Source: Scatosoma sp045128055
Lineage (GTDB): Bacteria > Bacillota > Clostridia > Christensenellales > Borkfalkiaceae
Length of the DNA: 20,423 nt
Direction of reading: 5' to 3'
Assembly: GCA_045128055.1 (NCBI GenBank)
Contig: JBGVRC010000117.1
Location: 1-20,423, forward strand
Below, piece by piece: positions 1 through 7,225 of this stretch. The notes beneath the pieces are model-generated. The model worked only from the letters and a program-made list of their open reading frames with translations. It did not search any database and was not told the origin of the DNA. A program made the translations under genes and the position numbers. The stretch's first letter is position 1. Each line of letters opens with the position of its first letter.

Positions 1-101
1 CACTTGTATCAAGACAAGCACACGCCTAAGTCTATTTTGCAGTTTTTTTATAGTGAAAAATTGCCTTTGATATGTTCGTGTTTTGTACGGCTTTCAAGCA
101 T

Positions 102-132
102 AAAAAAAGGGAAAGACGAAAGCCTTTCCCTT
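102..132 (-). terminator. Intrinsic terminator ending the conjugative-element operon
   Basis: On the minus strand a 9-bp perfect stem (AAGGGAAAG at 124-132 against CTTTCCCTT at 107-115) with an 8-nt loop is followed by a run of T. It lies 25 bp after the stop of the last gene of the long minus-strand operon, so it probably marks the operon's 3' end. Nothing gene-like was seen between 1 and 101. Confidence 0.8.
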
Positions 133-156
133 GAAGCGAATTTATTGATTGTGTAA

Positions 157-444
157 TCACCTTAAATCTTTATAGTGCCTACCTTTTACGTTGATAACAC
201 CGTTTTCTTTCTCGACCACCCCTATTACGCAAGCACGAAGAACGATGTGTCCTTCATCTTCCTTTATACGGGGAATGTTGCCGTCCTCAAACTGTCCCTC
301 TTCTGCAACGGCTTTCACTTTCCAACCGTTCTTTACAAAGAAAGCGGATAATTTCCAAATAGCATCGTAATAACCATTACTGTCAAGGATAGCGGTTACA
401 TTGGTTTCGGGGTTGTAAACTGTAATTCTAAAATATTTTTTCAT
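157..444 (-). CDS. Conserved-type hypothetical protein, 95 aa, last gene of the element operon
   Basis: Small soluble protein of 95 residues, not recognised. It begins MKKYFRITVYNP, has a predicted alpha/beta character and shows no signal peptide or membrane span. The start is supported by an AAGGAG site 8 nt upstream. Its ATG overlaps the stop codon of the gene before it (TAATG, one shared base), which indicates translational coupling. It is the promoter-distal gene of the operon, just before a strong terminator. Accessory genes of conjugative elements often have this size and tight packing, but nothing in the sequence gives a specific role. Confidence 0.75.
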   Translation of the reverse strand: MKKYFRITVYNPETNVTAILDSNGYYDAIWKLSAFFVKNGWKVKAVAEEGQFEDGNIPRIKEDEGHIVLRACVIGVVEKENGVINVKGRHYKDLR

Positions 445-716
445 TATACTGGCTCCTTTATATCGTCGTTATTTAAGCATTCAATCATTAAGCGCATTGC
501 AAAGCGGAAACCTTTCTCAAAGTAGATTTCACATTCTTCTGTACGCCTATCTCCATATTCGTCAACAAAGGCTTCAAACATAGAGAATTGTTCTTTGGTT
601 AAGCTTGCCTGAAGAGAATCGTATAAACGGTCTTCTTTTTCAGACGCTCTGGTTACGGGGTTGCTTTCGTTAGCCATCAGGTCTAACAAGTAGAGATAAT
701 TGATATAGTTTTTCAT
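444..716 (-). CDS. Hypothetical protein, 90 aa
   Basis: Soluble, mostly helical 90-residue protein that I do not recognise. An open frame continues upstream to 833 inside the pcfJ-like gene. I chose the start at 716 because it has AAGGAGG 6 nt upstream, while the longer form has no ribosome binding site and would overlap pcfJ by about 100 bp. That binding site overlaps the pcfJ stop region, so the gene is probably translated by coupling with pcfJ. It is rich in Glu and Asp and contains no cysteine pairs or DNA-binding motif that I can identify. Function unknown. Confidence 0.75.
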   Translation of the reverse strand: MKNYINYLYLLDLMANESNPVTRASEKEDRLYDSLQASLTKEQFSMFEAFVDEYGDRRTEECEIYFEKGFRFAMRLMIECLNNDDIKEPV

Positions 717-727
717 ATTGAGCCTCC

Positions 728-2044
728 TTATGCTGCAATTTTCTTTAGTTTTCTGTTGGCGTAAGGGAGCCATTTGTTTTGAACAAAGTCCATTACGCTT
801 GCTTCGGGTTTCTGATTTCCCGCCGCGTAGCATTGTAAAATCGAATGCTTTGAGAGTGAGTATTCCAAAGTAACGAACGGCGTAGCCATATCGTCTTTCG
901 GGCGAACGAAGAATATCAGCGTTTCTTCTCTTGTAAATTTTTGGTCGTATCCGTATTTGCCTACGCAGTGATGCAAGAAATCACCTTCGCGGACAAGGTC
1001 AGCTGGCGATTTTGCAAGTATGCAAACATAGCCCTCTTTCATAAGACGTTGCAAGGGAAGATATTTTTCCGCAACTTTGGCAAACTTTTCATATAAATCT
1101 TTTCGCTTAACGGCATCTTGTTCCGCTTTTAACGTTGCATACTCGTCAATACGAATATCGTGCCAATGCTTAAAATCATGTGGATAACGATTGCGTTCTA
1201 ACGTCATATCTAAGCCCAAAGCCTCACAAGCGGTCAAATAGTCTTTGTAGCAATTCAAGTCAGTTTGTTGTTTTCCGATATAAGAAAAGAAGCGTTCCAA
1301 ATCCTTTTGAAACACTTCTTTAATGCGATTATAACTGCTGTTCGAGCTTAAACTCTTTTTAGCTTCGATAACGGTTTGTACTTCTGCCAACGAGCGATTT
1401 TCTCTAAATGCCTTGAAAATGGTCTGCGTATAATAGAAGTCCTTTAACAATTCGTCACGATGGCGGGCAATCCATTTACGGAAATCTTTATTCGTCGTAA
1501 GACGCTTTAAGAGCTGTGTACCCTTGACATAACGAGATAAGCCAAGCTTGAGTAAATATTCCGTAACGGGGAATTTTCGATAAGTACGCAGGTACTGTAA
1601 AATCCTATCACCGTCAGCAAGGTTGGATGCGCTATACTTAAACTCTGGAAACTTAGCTATATATTCCTTGTTGATAAGATATGCGTGCGGATCGAAATAT
1701 TTATCGTCGCACCAACCCCAATCCGGGCTTTCGTACCATTTTGGCGTTCTCGTCAATTCTTCTTCGTACCAGCCAACGTGATACCCCGAAATATAGTAAA
1801 AGCACATGTCTTTTACAAAGCAGCGTTCAGAGTCAACACCGTGAACCGCAACTTGTTTGCAGTGCCAATGCGTTTTATATCGAGTTTTAACCGCAACGGT
1901 TACTTTTACAAGTTCGCCATCGTTCTTGGTAAGGTACGAATAAAAGCGGTCAACGCCGTCTTGCTTGGGGTATCGTTCCAAGTCCAATTTATGGATTTGA
2001 TTTCTTATGTATTTGGGGATAGGTTTAATTTTTTCAATTCTCAT
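728..2044 (-). CDS. pcfJ: PcfJ-like protein of conjugative elements, 438 aa
   Basis: Member of the PcfJ family, named after pcfJ of the enterococcal conjugative plasmid pCF10 and widespread on Bacillota plasmids and integrative conjugative elements. Its biochemical role is not established. The family hallmark is in the C-terminal third: an HHCVGKYGYD motif followed by LIFFVRPK, FVTLEY and an ILQCYAAGNQKP strand segment. The N-terminal part is Trp/Tyr-rich and the middle is helical and basic. I chose the ATG at 2044 over a GTG at 2056, because GAGGTG lies just upstream of the ATG and the GTG codon itself overlaps the stop of the previous gene. It follows the PcfK-like gene by 8 bp, the usual PcfK-PcfJ order. 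Family assignment is confident; function is not. Confidence 0.9.
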   Translation of the reverse strand: MRIEKIKPIPKYIRNQIHKLDLERYPKQDGVDRFYSYLTKNDGELVKVTVAVKTRYKTHWHCKQVAVHGVDSERCFVKDMCFYYISGYHVGWYEEELTRTPKWYESPDWGWCDDKYFDPHAYLINKEYIAKFPEFKYSASNLADGDRILQYLRTYRKFPVTEYLLKLGLSRYVKGTQLLKRLTTNKDFRKWIARHRDELLKDFYYTQTIFKAFRENRSLAEVQTVIEAKKSLSSNSSYNRIKEVFQKDLERFFSYIGKQQTDLNCYKDYLTACEALGLDMTLERNRYPHDFKHWHDIRIDEYATLKAEQDAVKRKDLYEKFAKVAEKYLPLQRLMKEGYVCILAKSPADLVREGDFLHHCVGKYGYDQKFTREETLIFFVRPKDDMATPFVTLEYSLSKHSILQCYAAGNQKPEASVMDFVQNKWLPYANRKLKKIAA

Positions 2045-2052
2045 TTTACACC

Positions 2053-3096
2053 TCACTGAACGTCTAATTTATCGTCAAGAAGCTCGACTAAAACCATAAA
2101 AGCTTCCTTGTCAATATATTGCATATATTGCACATCGTCTAAGTCATCTTCTTCGTCCATTTTATCGTCGGGAACAACTTCGTCAAAATCGCCGTCAAAT
2201 TCTCGCATTTCTTCTTCCGTGAGTTCTTCATCGTCTTCGTCATAATCGTCGAAATTTGAGCCGTTTCCGTCCTCGTAGGGCAAGAATTTTGTTTCAGTTC
2301 CATCTACGAGCAAAACATTATAGTATTCTCTGATTTTTCGGATGTAATTATCTGCGGCGTGATAAGGGAAACCAATCATCGGTATGCGTTCTTCTAATCC
2401 GCAATCACGTCCTGTAATCGTAAGCTCCAACTTGTTGCCAATATCAACAGCGTGATCGCCAAAGATTTCATAGAAATCGCCGATTCGCATTACAACCAAT
2501 GCGTTTGGTGTTGCTTTAACGTGATTCATATACTGTTGATATAAACCGCTGCCTTTCGGCTTTTCTTTAATGGGTAGGATTTCGCCTGTTTCTTTGTCTA
2601 CGGAATAATCGGTTTCGTCCACAACAATCGTTGCAGTTTCTTTAGGTTCTTGCTTAGATGCATTCTCAGTAATCATATCGAATAAAGTGAATTGAGCAGG
2701 CTTATTTTGTGCAGGTTTTGCTTGAACGACAGGGGCAGGTGTTTGTTTAACGCTTTTTTGCGGCTGTTTTTTCGCCACCTTATAAGGCGTTCCATCTTCG
2801 TTCAAAAGTGTGCCTTCGATGCTATCTTCTTCAAAATAATGGATAAGCCAGCCGAATACAATTTCATCTTTTACGCAAGCACCCGTAGCACCTTGCTTTG
2901 CAAGTTTACGAGCCTCCTCGCAAGCATATTTCATAAAGCCTGCGAGGTCTTTTTTGTTGATAAGCGTCTTACCGTCTTTCTCGATTTTTACGCCGTTTTG
3001 GATTTTTTCTGCAAGAGCCTGCGAAGCATTTTCTTGCAAGTATTCTTTCAATACTTCGTGTTCAGGCGTTTCCGCGCTTAAGTTCAATTTAATCAT
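2053..3096 (-). CDS. pcfK: PcfK-like protein fused to a MutS domain I (mismatch-recognition) module, 347 aa
   Basis: Residues 1-105 match the PcfK-like family of conjugative elements (NKKDLAGFMKYACEEA, GWLIHYFEEDSIEGTL). A Pro/Gln/Lys-rich linker (106-140) and a short TLFDMI segment follow. Residues about 184-268 are a recognisable MutS domain I: LYQQYMNHV, then MRIGDFYEIFGDHA, then ITGRDCGLEERIPMIGFPYH. The Phe-x-Glu pair that MutS uses to probe mismatched bases is intact (F208, E210). The tail (275-322) is strongly acidic. The ATPase and clamp domains of MutS are absent, so this is not a repair ATPase. It may bind mismatched, hemi-paired or distorted DNA during transfer or replication of the element; that is inference. 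AGGAGG precedes the ATG, and the start overlaps the previous gene by 4 bp. Confidence 0.88.
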   Translation of the reverse strand: MIKLNLSAETPEHEVLKEYLQENASQALAEKIQNGVKIEKDGKTLINKKDLAGFMKYACEEARKLAKQGATGACVKDEIVFGWLIHYFEEDSIEGTLLNEDGTPYKVAKKQPQKSVKQTPAPVVQAKPAQNKPAQFTLFDMITENASKQEPKETATIVVDETDYSVDKETGEILPIKEKPKGSGLYQQYMNHVKATPNALVVMRIGDFYEIFGDHAVDIGNKLELTITGRDCGLEERIPMIGFPYHAADNYIRKIREYYNVLLVDGTETKFLPYEDGNGSNFDDYDEDDEELTEEEMREFDGDFDEVVPDDKMDEEDDLDDVQYMQYIDKEAFMVLVELLDDKLDVQ

Positions 3097-3308
3097 TTTT
3101 GTACCTCCTCAATGATTCCGTATTTATCGTCTGCATAATATTGACAAACGAGGGGATTGTAAATGGCGGTGCATTTCACATCGCCATATTTTACAATATA
3201 TGCATTCGGGATAACTCGCCCGAATAATGTTTCGTTTTCTAAAATCGTAATTTCTCTCATTTCACCATTCAAAGAATGGATATGCGCCATAACTTTCATG
3301 TTTTTCAT
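3093..3308 (-). CDS. Small hypothetical protein, 71 aa
   Basis: A 71-residue protein beginning MKNMKVMAHIHS, probably a small beta-rich domain; not recognised. The start at 3308 is preferred over one at 3329 because GGAGGT lies 7 nt upstream of the ATG. Its stop overlaps the start of the PcfK/MutS-I gene by 4 bp, so the two are likely translationally coupled and expressed in fixed ratio. It follows the next upstream gene with a 1-bp gap. There are no membrane segments and no cysteine motif. Confidence 0.7.
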   Translation of the reverse strand: MKNMKVMAHIHSLNGEMREITILENETLFGRVIPNAYIVKYGDVKCTAIYNPLVCQYYADDKYGIIEEVQK

Positions 3309-3309
3309 T

Positions 3310-3615
3310 TTATTGTACCTCCAATACAAGTAAATCTATATAGACATAATACCTACAATCCCATTTATCTTCGATTCGCCACCAAAGCTCGGTTTCATAA
3401 GTGTTATTATCTTCAAAATCTAATTCGTAATGCCCGATGGGATCGCCATCGTCATCAAAATCTAAATCGCCAACCCAAGAGTGCTCGGGTTGGCGTTCTT
3501 TACAAATAAGTTCTTTGAAATGGTCATACGCTTTATAGTAATCCTTAAAAGCATATAATTCTACGTCGTGGCAATCTTCTGTGCCATAGTCAAGTTTTAC
3601 AATAAAAATCTTCAT
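3310..3615 (-). CDS. Strongly acidic hypothetical protein, 101 aa
   Basis: Small soluble protein with about 27 acidic and 10 basic residues (net charge near -17), rich in Tyr and Trp, with an acidic core around DLDFDDDGDP. It is not recognised. AGGAGA stands 8 nt before the ATG. It abuts the gene upstream, whose stop is immediately adjacent. Such acidity, in an operon that also encodes the DNA-mimic ArdA, makes a DNA-mimic or anti-defence role conceivable, but there is no family match to support it. Confidence 0.72.
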   Translation of the reverse strand: MKIFIVKLDYGTEDCHDVELYAFKDYYKAYDHFKELICKERQPEHSWVGDLDFDDDGDPIGHYELDFEDNNTYETELWWRIEDKWDCRYYVYIDLLVLEVQ

Positions 3616-3969
3616 TTATTTAATCTCCTCATAATAAAGTTCTACTTCATAGCCGGCTTTTTTAAGGCATTTAGCGATTTTCTCGCTGTCCTTAAAGTAA
3701 GTATTCAAACGCCATTTTACCCATTCGTCTTTGAATAGGTTTCTGTATTCGCCTTTCCAGTCTTTCATAAGCCCGATGCATTTTTTCAAATGGGGAATGT
3801 CGTGAAAGAAATTATTGAAGCTATACATAGGTTTTCCGTTTTCTTCATATTCGTACACAAGGACGCATAAGCAATTTCCTTTATATACGTTTACTTGATA
3901 AGGCGGATGATTGCCGTATTGATATACAAGCGTGCCCATTTTATCTTTCCAGTACCAATTTACACTCAT
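3616..3969 (-). CDS. Hypothetical protein, 117 aa
   Basis: Soluble 117-residue protein, rich in Trp, Tyr and Lys, beginning MSVNWYWKDKMGTLVYQYG; not recognised. The N-terminal half looks beta-rich (VYKGNCLCVLVYEYEENG) and the C-terminal half helical (EKIAKCLKKAGYEVELYYEE). AGGAGG lies 8 nt upstream of the ATG. Its stop directly precedes the ATG of the next gene, so the two are coupled. Less acidic than its neighbours. Function unknown. Confidence 0.72.
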   Translation of the reverse strand: MSVNWYWKDKMGTLVYQYGNHPPYQVNVYKGNCLCVLVYEYEENGKPMYSFNNFFHDIPHLKKCIGLMKDWKGEYRNLFKDEWVKWRLNTYFKDSEKIAKCLKKAGYEVELYYEEIK

Positions 3970-3984
3970 TGTTTTTACCTCCTA

Positions 3985-4389
3985 TTAACCAATTCTTTTA
4001 ATGCCGCCGCCGAAGCTTTTTACTACAACGGTTCCAAATTCGCTACAATAATCATCGTCTTTATTCCAGACGTATGCAAATGCGTAATGATTGTTTTTCT
4101 CGCTGGTTACAAGCATGTCCCATTCTTCTTCGTATTTACTTACAAGAAGGAAGGAATAACACTCGCCAAACTGTGTAAATTCATGCGTGATCGCGTACAC
4201 GGTACAGCCGTATTCCTTTTCAAGCTCTTTCATTTTAGCTTCAACTTCGGGTTCTTGATATACCCAAAAGCCGCCGAATTGCTCGAAAAAGCATACTTTG
4301 TCTTCATTCTTAAAGCCTTCGATATACGGCTTATAGATATCCATTTGCTTCATAATCTCGATTGCTTTTGCCTTTTGTTGTTCTTTCAT
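3985..4389 (-). CDS. Hypothetical protein, 134 aa
   Basis: Soluble alpha/beta protein of 134 residues with an N-terminal helix (MKEQQKAKAIEIMKQMDIY) and a Gly-containing C-terminal strand (VVVKSFGGGIKRIG). I do not assign it to a named family. A ribosome binding site (GGAG) precedes the ATG. The gene begins 5 bp after the ardA stop, so it is probably co-translated with ardA, which makes a link to anti-restriction or host take-over possible but unproven. Confidence 0.72.
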   Translation of the reverse strand: MKEQQKAKAIEIMKQMDIYKPYIEGFKNEDKVCFFEQFGGFWVYQEPEVEAKMKELEKEYGCTVYAITHEFTQFGECYSFLLVSKYEEEWDMLVTSEKNNHYAFAYVWNKDDDYCSEFGTVVVKSFGGGIKRIG

Positions 4390-4394
4390 AATTT

Positions 4395-4946
4395 TTATCT
4401 CCTTATTTCAATAATTCCGTTGCTGTATTCATGAAAGCCGTCGTACATCAATTCACGTCCGAAGCGTTCATAGTCAATATAGTTGTCTAAGTAATCAGGT
4501 ATCTCGTTGCAGTCGTGTAAAAGCTCATAACCGATATCGTACCAATCTCGGTTTTTCCATAAGTTGATATCCCAATCCCAATGCGAGCCTTGTTCTTTTA
4601 CAAGCCTTTCAAACTCACTAAAAGAGTACACTTCCAAATACGCGCACATAACTTCGTATTTATAATCGTCGGTAAGGACTTCTGCTTCTTTCAAGGTTTC
4701 AAATAAATCCTGCGGATTGCAATAATCCCAATTCGTTGAGCAATCCTCAATACCTTCGATATCTTGGATAAAGAGTTCTTCGTCGATACCGTCAAGCTCA
4801 AAGCCCTGCTTTTTAAGTTCTTCTTCGATTTCTTCCCAATCGTTAAAATCGGAAAGGTCGAGCCATTTTGAACCTAACGCACGTTCATTACATTCGTTAT
4901 AAGAGCCCCAAGAGCCTATAACAATAGAAATAGAGTTACTAATCAT
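4395..4946 (-). CDS. ardA: Antirestriction protein ArdA, 183 aa
   Basis: ArdA proteins are elongated acidic dimers that mimic B-form DNA and block type I restriction-modification enzymes, protecting incoming conjugative DNA. Family features visible here are the start ISIVIGSWGSYNECNERALG, the segment WLDLSDFNDWEEIEEELKKQ, and the C-terminal YIDYERFGRELMYDGFHEYS followed by NGIIEIRR. Length (183 aa) and the excess of Asp/Glu fit the Gram-positive ArdA type known from Tn916-like elements. GGAG lies upstream of the ATG. It sits mid-operon among small acidic unknowns. Its presence is strong evidence that this region is conjugative DNA. Confidence 0.92.
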   Translation of the reverse strand: MISNSISIVIGSWGSYNECNERALGSKWLDLSDFNDWEEIEEELKKQGFELDGIDEELFIQDIEGIEDCSTNWDYCNPQDLFETLKEAEVLTDDYKYEVMCAYLEVYSFSEFERLVKEQGSHWDWDINLWKNRDWYDIGYELLHDCNEIPDYLDNYIDYERFGRELMYDGFHEYSNGIIEIRR

Positions 4947-4969
4947 AATGTTTTTCTCCTTATAGTTTT

Positions 4970-5197
4970 TTATATTACCGGCGTATAGTTGTAAATCAAT
5001 CTTCTATACGCTTGATATTCATAATAATCATCAACGTCGATATAGATTTCTCCAAGTTCGTCGAAGTCATCTTCGTCAACGCTAAGTTTTTTGCAAAGTA
5101 AACGTTCCATCTCTTCGATGGTATTCCAAATATGCCCGATATCGTCGGGATTATAGAGGGTAATGATTAAGGTGTTATTATTAAAATCTATCTTCAT
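4970..5197 (-). CDS. Small strongly acidic protein, 75 aa
   Basis: A 75-residue protein with about 17 acidic and 6 basic residues (net near -11), including an acidic patch VDEDDFDELGEIYIDVDDYY; not recognised. The open frame extends upstream to 5284, but the ATG at 5197 is chosen because GGAGG stands 9 nt before it. The first 17 bp overlap the 3' end of the preceding gene. It lies directly upstream of ardA. Size and charge resemble many phage or plasmid inhibitors that imitate DNA, but this is only compositional evidence. Confidence 0.68.
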   Translation of the reverse strand: MKIDFNNNTLIITLYNPDDIGHIWNTIEEMERLLCKKLSVDEDDFDELGEIYIDVDDYYEYQAYRRLIYNYTPVI

Positions 5198-5492
5198 TGT
5201 ATCTATCCTCCAATTCTTTTTTAGAAAGGTCGAAATCGCAATATTCTTTATAGAAAATATGTTTGAAATCGTCATATTCTTCAAATGATTCTAACGTGAA
5301 GTAGAATTGTTCATCATCGTAATCTAATTCATTTTCGAATGAACCACCGTATATTTTTGAAAGTTCTCTGAAAGAAGATTTTAAAGCATCTTCTACTTTG
5401 TCTTTCTTTTTGCTGGGAGCTGTAATGAAGACATGAATGATATCTCCATCGTCCACGATGTTGATTAACTTGTTTTGGTTCTCTTTGTACAT
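5181..5492 (-). CDS. Acidic hypothetical protein, 103 aa
   Basis: Soluble protein, about 27 acidic and 15 basic residues, with alternating Asp/Glu and aromatic residues in its second half (LESFEEYDDFKHIFYKEY). Not recognised. The start at 5492 has AGGAGA 6 nt upstream. A longer form from a GTG at 5594 has no binding site and a low-complexity Lys/Gln stretch, so it is not preferred. Its 3' end overlaps the next gene by 17 bp. It and the 75-aa protein share a similar acidic, Tyr-rich style and might be distantly related; I could not test that. Confidence 0.7.
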   Translation of the reverse strand: MYKENQNKLINIVDDGDIIHVFITAPSKKKDKVEDALKSSFRELSKIYGGSFENELDYDDEQFYFTLESFEEYDDFKHIFYKEYCDFDLSKKELEDRYNEDRF

Positions 5493-5668
5493 AGAAATCT
5501 CCTTTTTTTGTTTTTTTTGCTTTTCGGCGAACAGGGCAACCGCATATCCTGAGATTTGTATTCTTTTTTTGAGGTCTAAAACAAAATTGTTCACGCAACA
5601 TTGCTTTTAATAAAGGGAGAGGAAAATATTGCATATAGGTTCTTTCCTTTTGGATTTTAAGCGATATT

Positions 5669-5989
5669 TTAGCTCTTCACGAGCGTGATACAATTTTGCG
5701 AAGGATATGCAAAACTGCCCCGCCAGAAATGCAAAAAAAGCTTCGAATACGGGAAGGGAATTTCGTCCCAGATTCCAGCTAATATCTCTTTCTTCGTAAT
5801 AGGTTTAATTTCCCAGAAAGGATTGATAAGCGGTCTATTTGTTTCACGCTCTTTCGGTGGAGTTTTTCTATAATGACGTAAACACATTTTCGCCTGTTGA
5901 TAAGTGTATGTCATAAAATAGCGTATAAAAATACGACTACCGTTTTCACGGTAGCCGACCTTGTATCCATAACGATTTTTCTTATTCAT
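5669..5989 (-). CDS. Basic hypothetical protein of mobile elements, 106 aa
   Basis: Basic, Arg/Tyr-rich protein starting MNKKNRYGYKVGYRENGSR, with a Pro-rich middle (HYRKTPPKERETNRPLINPF) and a KKEILAGIWDEIPFP segment. I believe similar proteins occur on Clostridia conjugative elements, but I cannot name a family. The ATG at 5989 is preferred over an ATG three codons upstream, because the AGGAGG site is 10 nt from the former and only 1 nt from the latter. About 175 bp without a convincing gene separate it from the next gene downstream. Its basic charge contrasts with the acidic neighbours and could suit nucleic-acid binding (inference). Confidence 0.7.
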   Translation of the reverse strand: MNKKNRYGYKVGYRENGSRIFIRYFMTYTYQQAKMCLRHYRKTPPKERETNRPLINPFWEIKPITKKEILAGIWDEIPFPYSKLFLHFWRGSFAYPSQNCITLVKS

Positions 5990-6004
5990 CTCGTACATGC
6001 CTCC

Positions 6005-6532
6005 TTATAAAGCCGCCAAACGCGGTAATCTTGAAAAGATATTACAGTTCATAATCGTATTATGCAGTTTTCTATCTGTATCAAATCCATTGTTACGAGC
6101 CAGCTCATAGCCTTTGTTCGTAAGCTGCTTAATTTCATATCTATCACATCCGTCGTGATGATAACCCTCAATGATTAAATGCCCATTACAATCGGTAATT
6201 TTGTAATAATCCAAGTGTCCGATTACAGACATTAAATCATAAAAATTGGATATAAACTTGCCGCCTTCTGCTGGGCCGTTCCAACGACCGCAAACGCCTA
6301 CTAAAAGGCAGTCATTTCCGCGTAAAAGTTGCTTCATTTTATCCTTGAAATAATTGTAGTCAATTTCTTCTTGGAAGTTCATTTCGTCGTGAATCATATC
6401 CATTGGAACGTCATCGCTATAATCCCAATCATAATCTTCGGCAAAGCGTTCATAAAGTTCTTCACGGATTTCATCATAACGGTCGGAATAGTTGGTGTTG
6501 TCAAAGAACACGATTTCTTGATGTTTTTTCAT
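6005..6532 (-). CDS. Hypothetical protein, 175 aa, acidic N-terminus
   Basis: A 175-residue soluble protein with a very acidic first 60 residues (ERFAEDYDWDYSDDVPMDM) and a more conserved-looking core: LLVGVCGRWNGPAEGGKF, then DYYKITDCNGHLIIEGYHHD. The core pattern is familiar from accessory genes of Clostridia mobile elements, but I know of no assigned function. An AGGAGGT site stands upstream of the ATG. It lies 11 bp after the DUF4326-type gene, second in the operon. Confidence 0.75.
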   Translation of the reverse strand: MKKHQEIVFFDNTNYSDRYDEIREELYERFAEDYDWDYSDDVPMDMIHDEMNFQEEIDYNYFKDKMKQLLRGNDCLLVGVCGRWNGPAEGGKFISNFYDLMSVIGHLDYYKITDCNGHLIIEGYHHDGCDRYEIKQLTNKGYELARNNGFDTDRKLHNTIMNCNIFSRLPRLAAL

Positions 6533-6543
6533 TTTGTACCTCC

Positions 6544-6939
6544 TTAATACATATAAGAGCCTTCAATGGCTCTACGTTCTTCAATCATATCCTGTACTTC
6601 ACCCCAAAGCTCTTCGAGGTCGTATATAGGTAATTTCGCTTCAAGATACTTTTTAATTGTTTCCGCGTGACAGCGCTTTGGTGCACACCAGCAAAACAAT
6701 TCCAATTTGCCATGCTTCTTCAAAATCTTGTAAATACGCTCCATTTCTTTATAAAATGCCGATTCCGTATTTTGAATAATCCAATTAAAGTACGCTTCAT
6801 ATTTGTCGCAAACCTTATCTCTTTGACTCTCGTCTGCCATGTGAAAAGGGTTGCCTAATACGCTTGAACGGTCAACTCTAACTTGCCATTCGTGTTCTGG
6901 CTTACTAAAACGTAAGTTTTTGATTGTAACTTTGCTCAT
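6544..6939 (-). CDS. DUF4326-type protein, 131 aa, first gene of the element operon
   Basis: Matches the DUF4326 pattern: an early VLGNPFHMADESQRDKVCDK motif, a helical middle, and a terminal LFCWCAPKRCHAETI with a Cys-x-Cys...Cys-His arrangement that may bind metal or form an active centre. The family is common on phages and conjugative elements and has no settled biochemical role. The ATG is preceded by AAGGAG about 8 nt upstream (6950s). It is the first gene of the long minus-strand operon, downstream of the unusual leader at 6967-7224. Confidence 0.82.
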   Translation of the reverse strand: MSKVTIKNLRFSKPEHEWQVRVDRSSVLGNPFHMADESQRDKVCDKYEAYFNWIIQNTESAFYKEMERIYKILKKHGKLELFCWCAPKRCHAETIKKYLEAKLPIYDLEELWGEVQDMIEERRAIEGSYMY

Positions 6940-7070
6940 AATAAAGACTCCTTATAAAATAAATTTGTTTGTGCCAAGAGAGGCAAAGCCGAAATAGCAT
7001 AGAAGCCTCAATATATAAATCAATGGAAGCTGTATGCGAAATGCAAGGAAAAAGGTGAAAAGTTTTGCTT

Positions 7071-7106
7071 AAAATAAAAAGAACGCCAAGTTATTACACT
7101 TGACGT
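7071..7106 (-). terminator. Terminator-like hairpin inside the leader (possible attenuator)
   Basis: On the minus strand ACGTCAAG (7099-7106) pairs with CTTGGCGT (7083-7090) across an 8-nt loop with one internal mismatch, followed by CTTTTTATTTT. It lies between a putative promoter (7197-7224) and the first operon gene, so transcripts from that promoter must read through it. Confidence 0.5.
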
Positions 7107-7143
7107 AAATATTAGCTTAATTGGTTGCGAAAATTTTCACTCC

Positions 7144-7172
7144 TTGCATTTTGCGGACTTCTATGCTATACT
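7144..7172 (+). promoter_or_regulatory. Putative plus-strand promoter (possible small RNA)
   Basis: TTGCAT (7144-7149), a 17-bp spacer and TATACT (7167-7172) preceded by TGC give a good sigma-A promoter with an extended -10. No gene follows, only a terminator at 7268-7310, so the expected transcript is about 125 nt and non-coding. Confidence 0.45.
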
Positions 7173-7196
7173 GACACAAACTTAATATGATGTAGG

Positions 7197-7224
7197 TTTA
7201 TATTTTGAAAGCAAATTATTTCAA
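7197..7224 (-). promoter_or_regulatory. Putative promoter of the element operon
   Basis: TTGAAA (7219-7224), a 16-bp spacer and TATAAA (7197-7202) on the minus strand. It would start transcription near 7190, run through the inverted repeat and the terminator-like hairpin, and then enter the DUF4326-type gene. The match is moderate. Confidence 0.4.
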
Positions 7225-7225
7225 G

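Larger units (their letters stand above)
6967..7181. repeat. Long imperfect inverted repeat in the operon leader
   Basis: Four blocks on the left recur as reverse complements on the right, in mirrored order. GTTTGTGCCA (6967-6976) matches 7172-7181 at 9 of 10. TAGCATAGAAG (6995-7005) matches 7158-7168 exactly. GCGAAATGCAAGGA (7036-7049) matches 7141-7154 at 13 of 14. GTGAAAAGTTTTGC (7055-7068) matches 7125-7138 approximately. The central loop holds an intrinsic terminator. It lies just upstream of the first gene of the operon. Confidence 0.75.

Noticed and set aside
1681..2059. Plus-strand frames opposite the pcfJ gene
   Set aside because: Shadows of a well-supported family gene, with no ribosome binding sites and atypical composition.
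5493..5668. Two overlapping open frames (to 5594 and to 5634) in the gap between the 106-aa and 103-aa genes
   Set aside because: Starts lack good ribosome binding sites, the proteins are low-complexity or overlap a better gene in another frame, and the true start at 5492 has AGGAGA. A decayed small gene remains possible.
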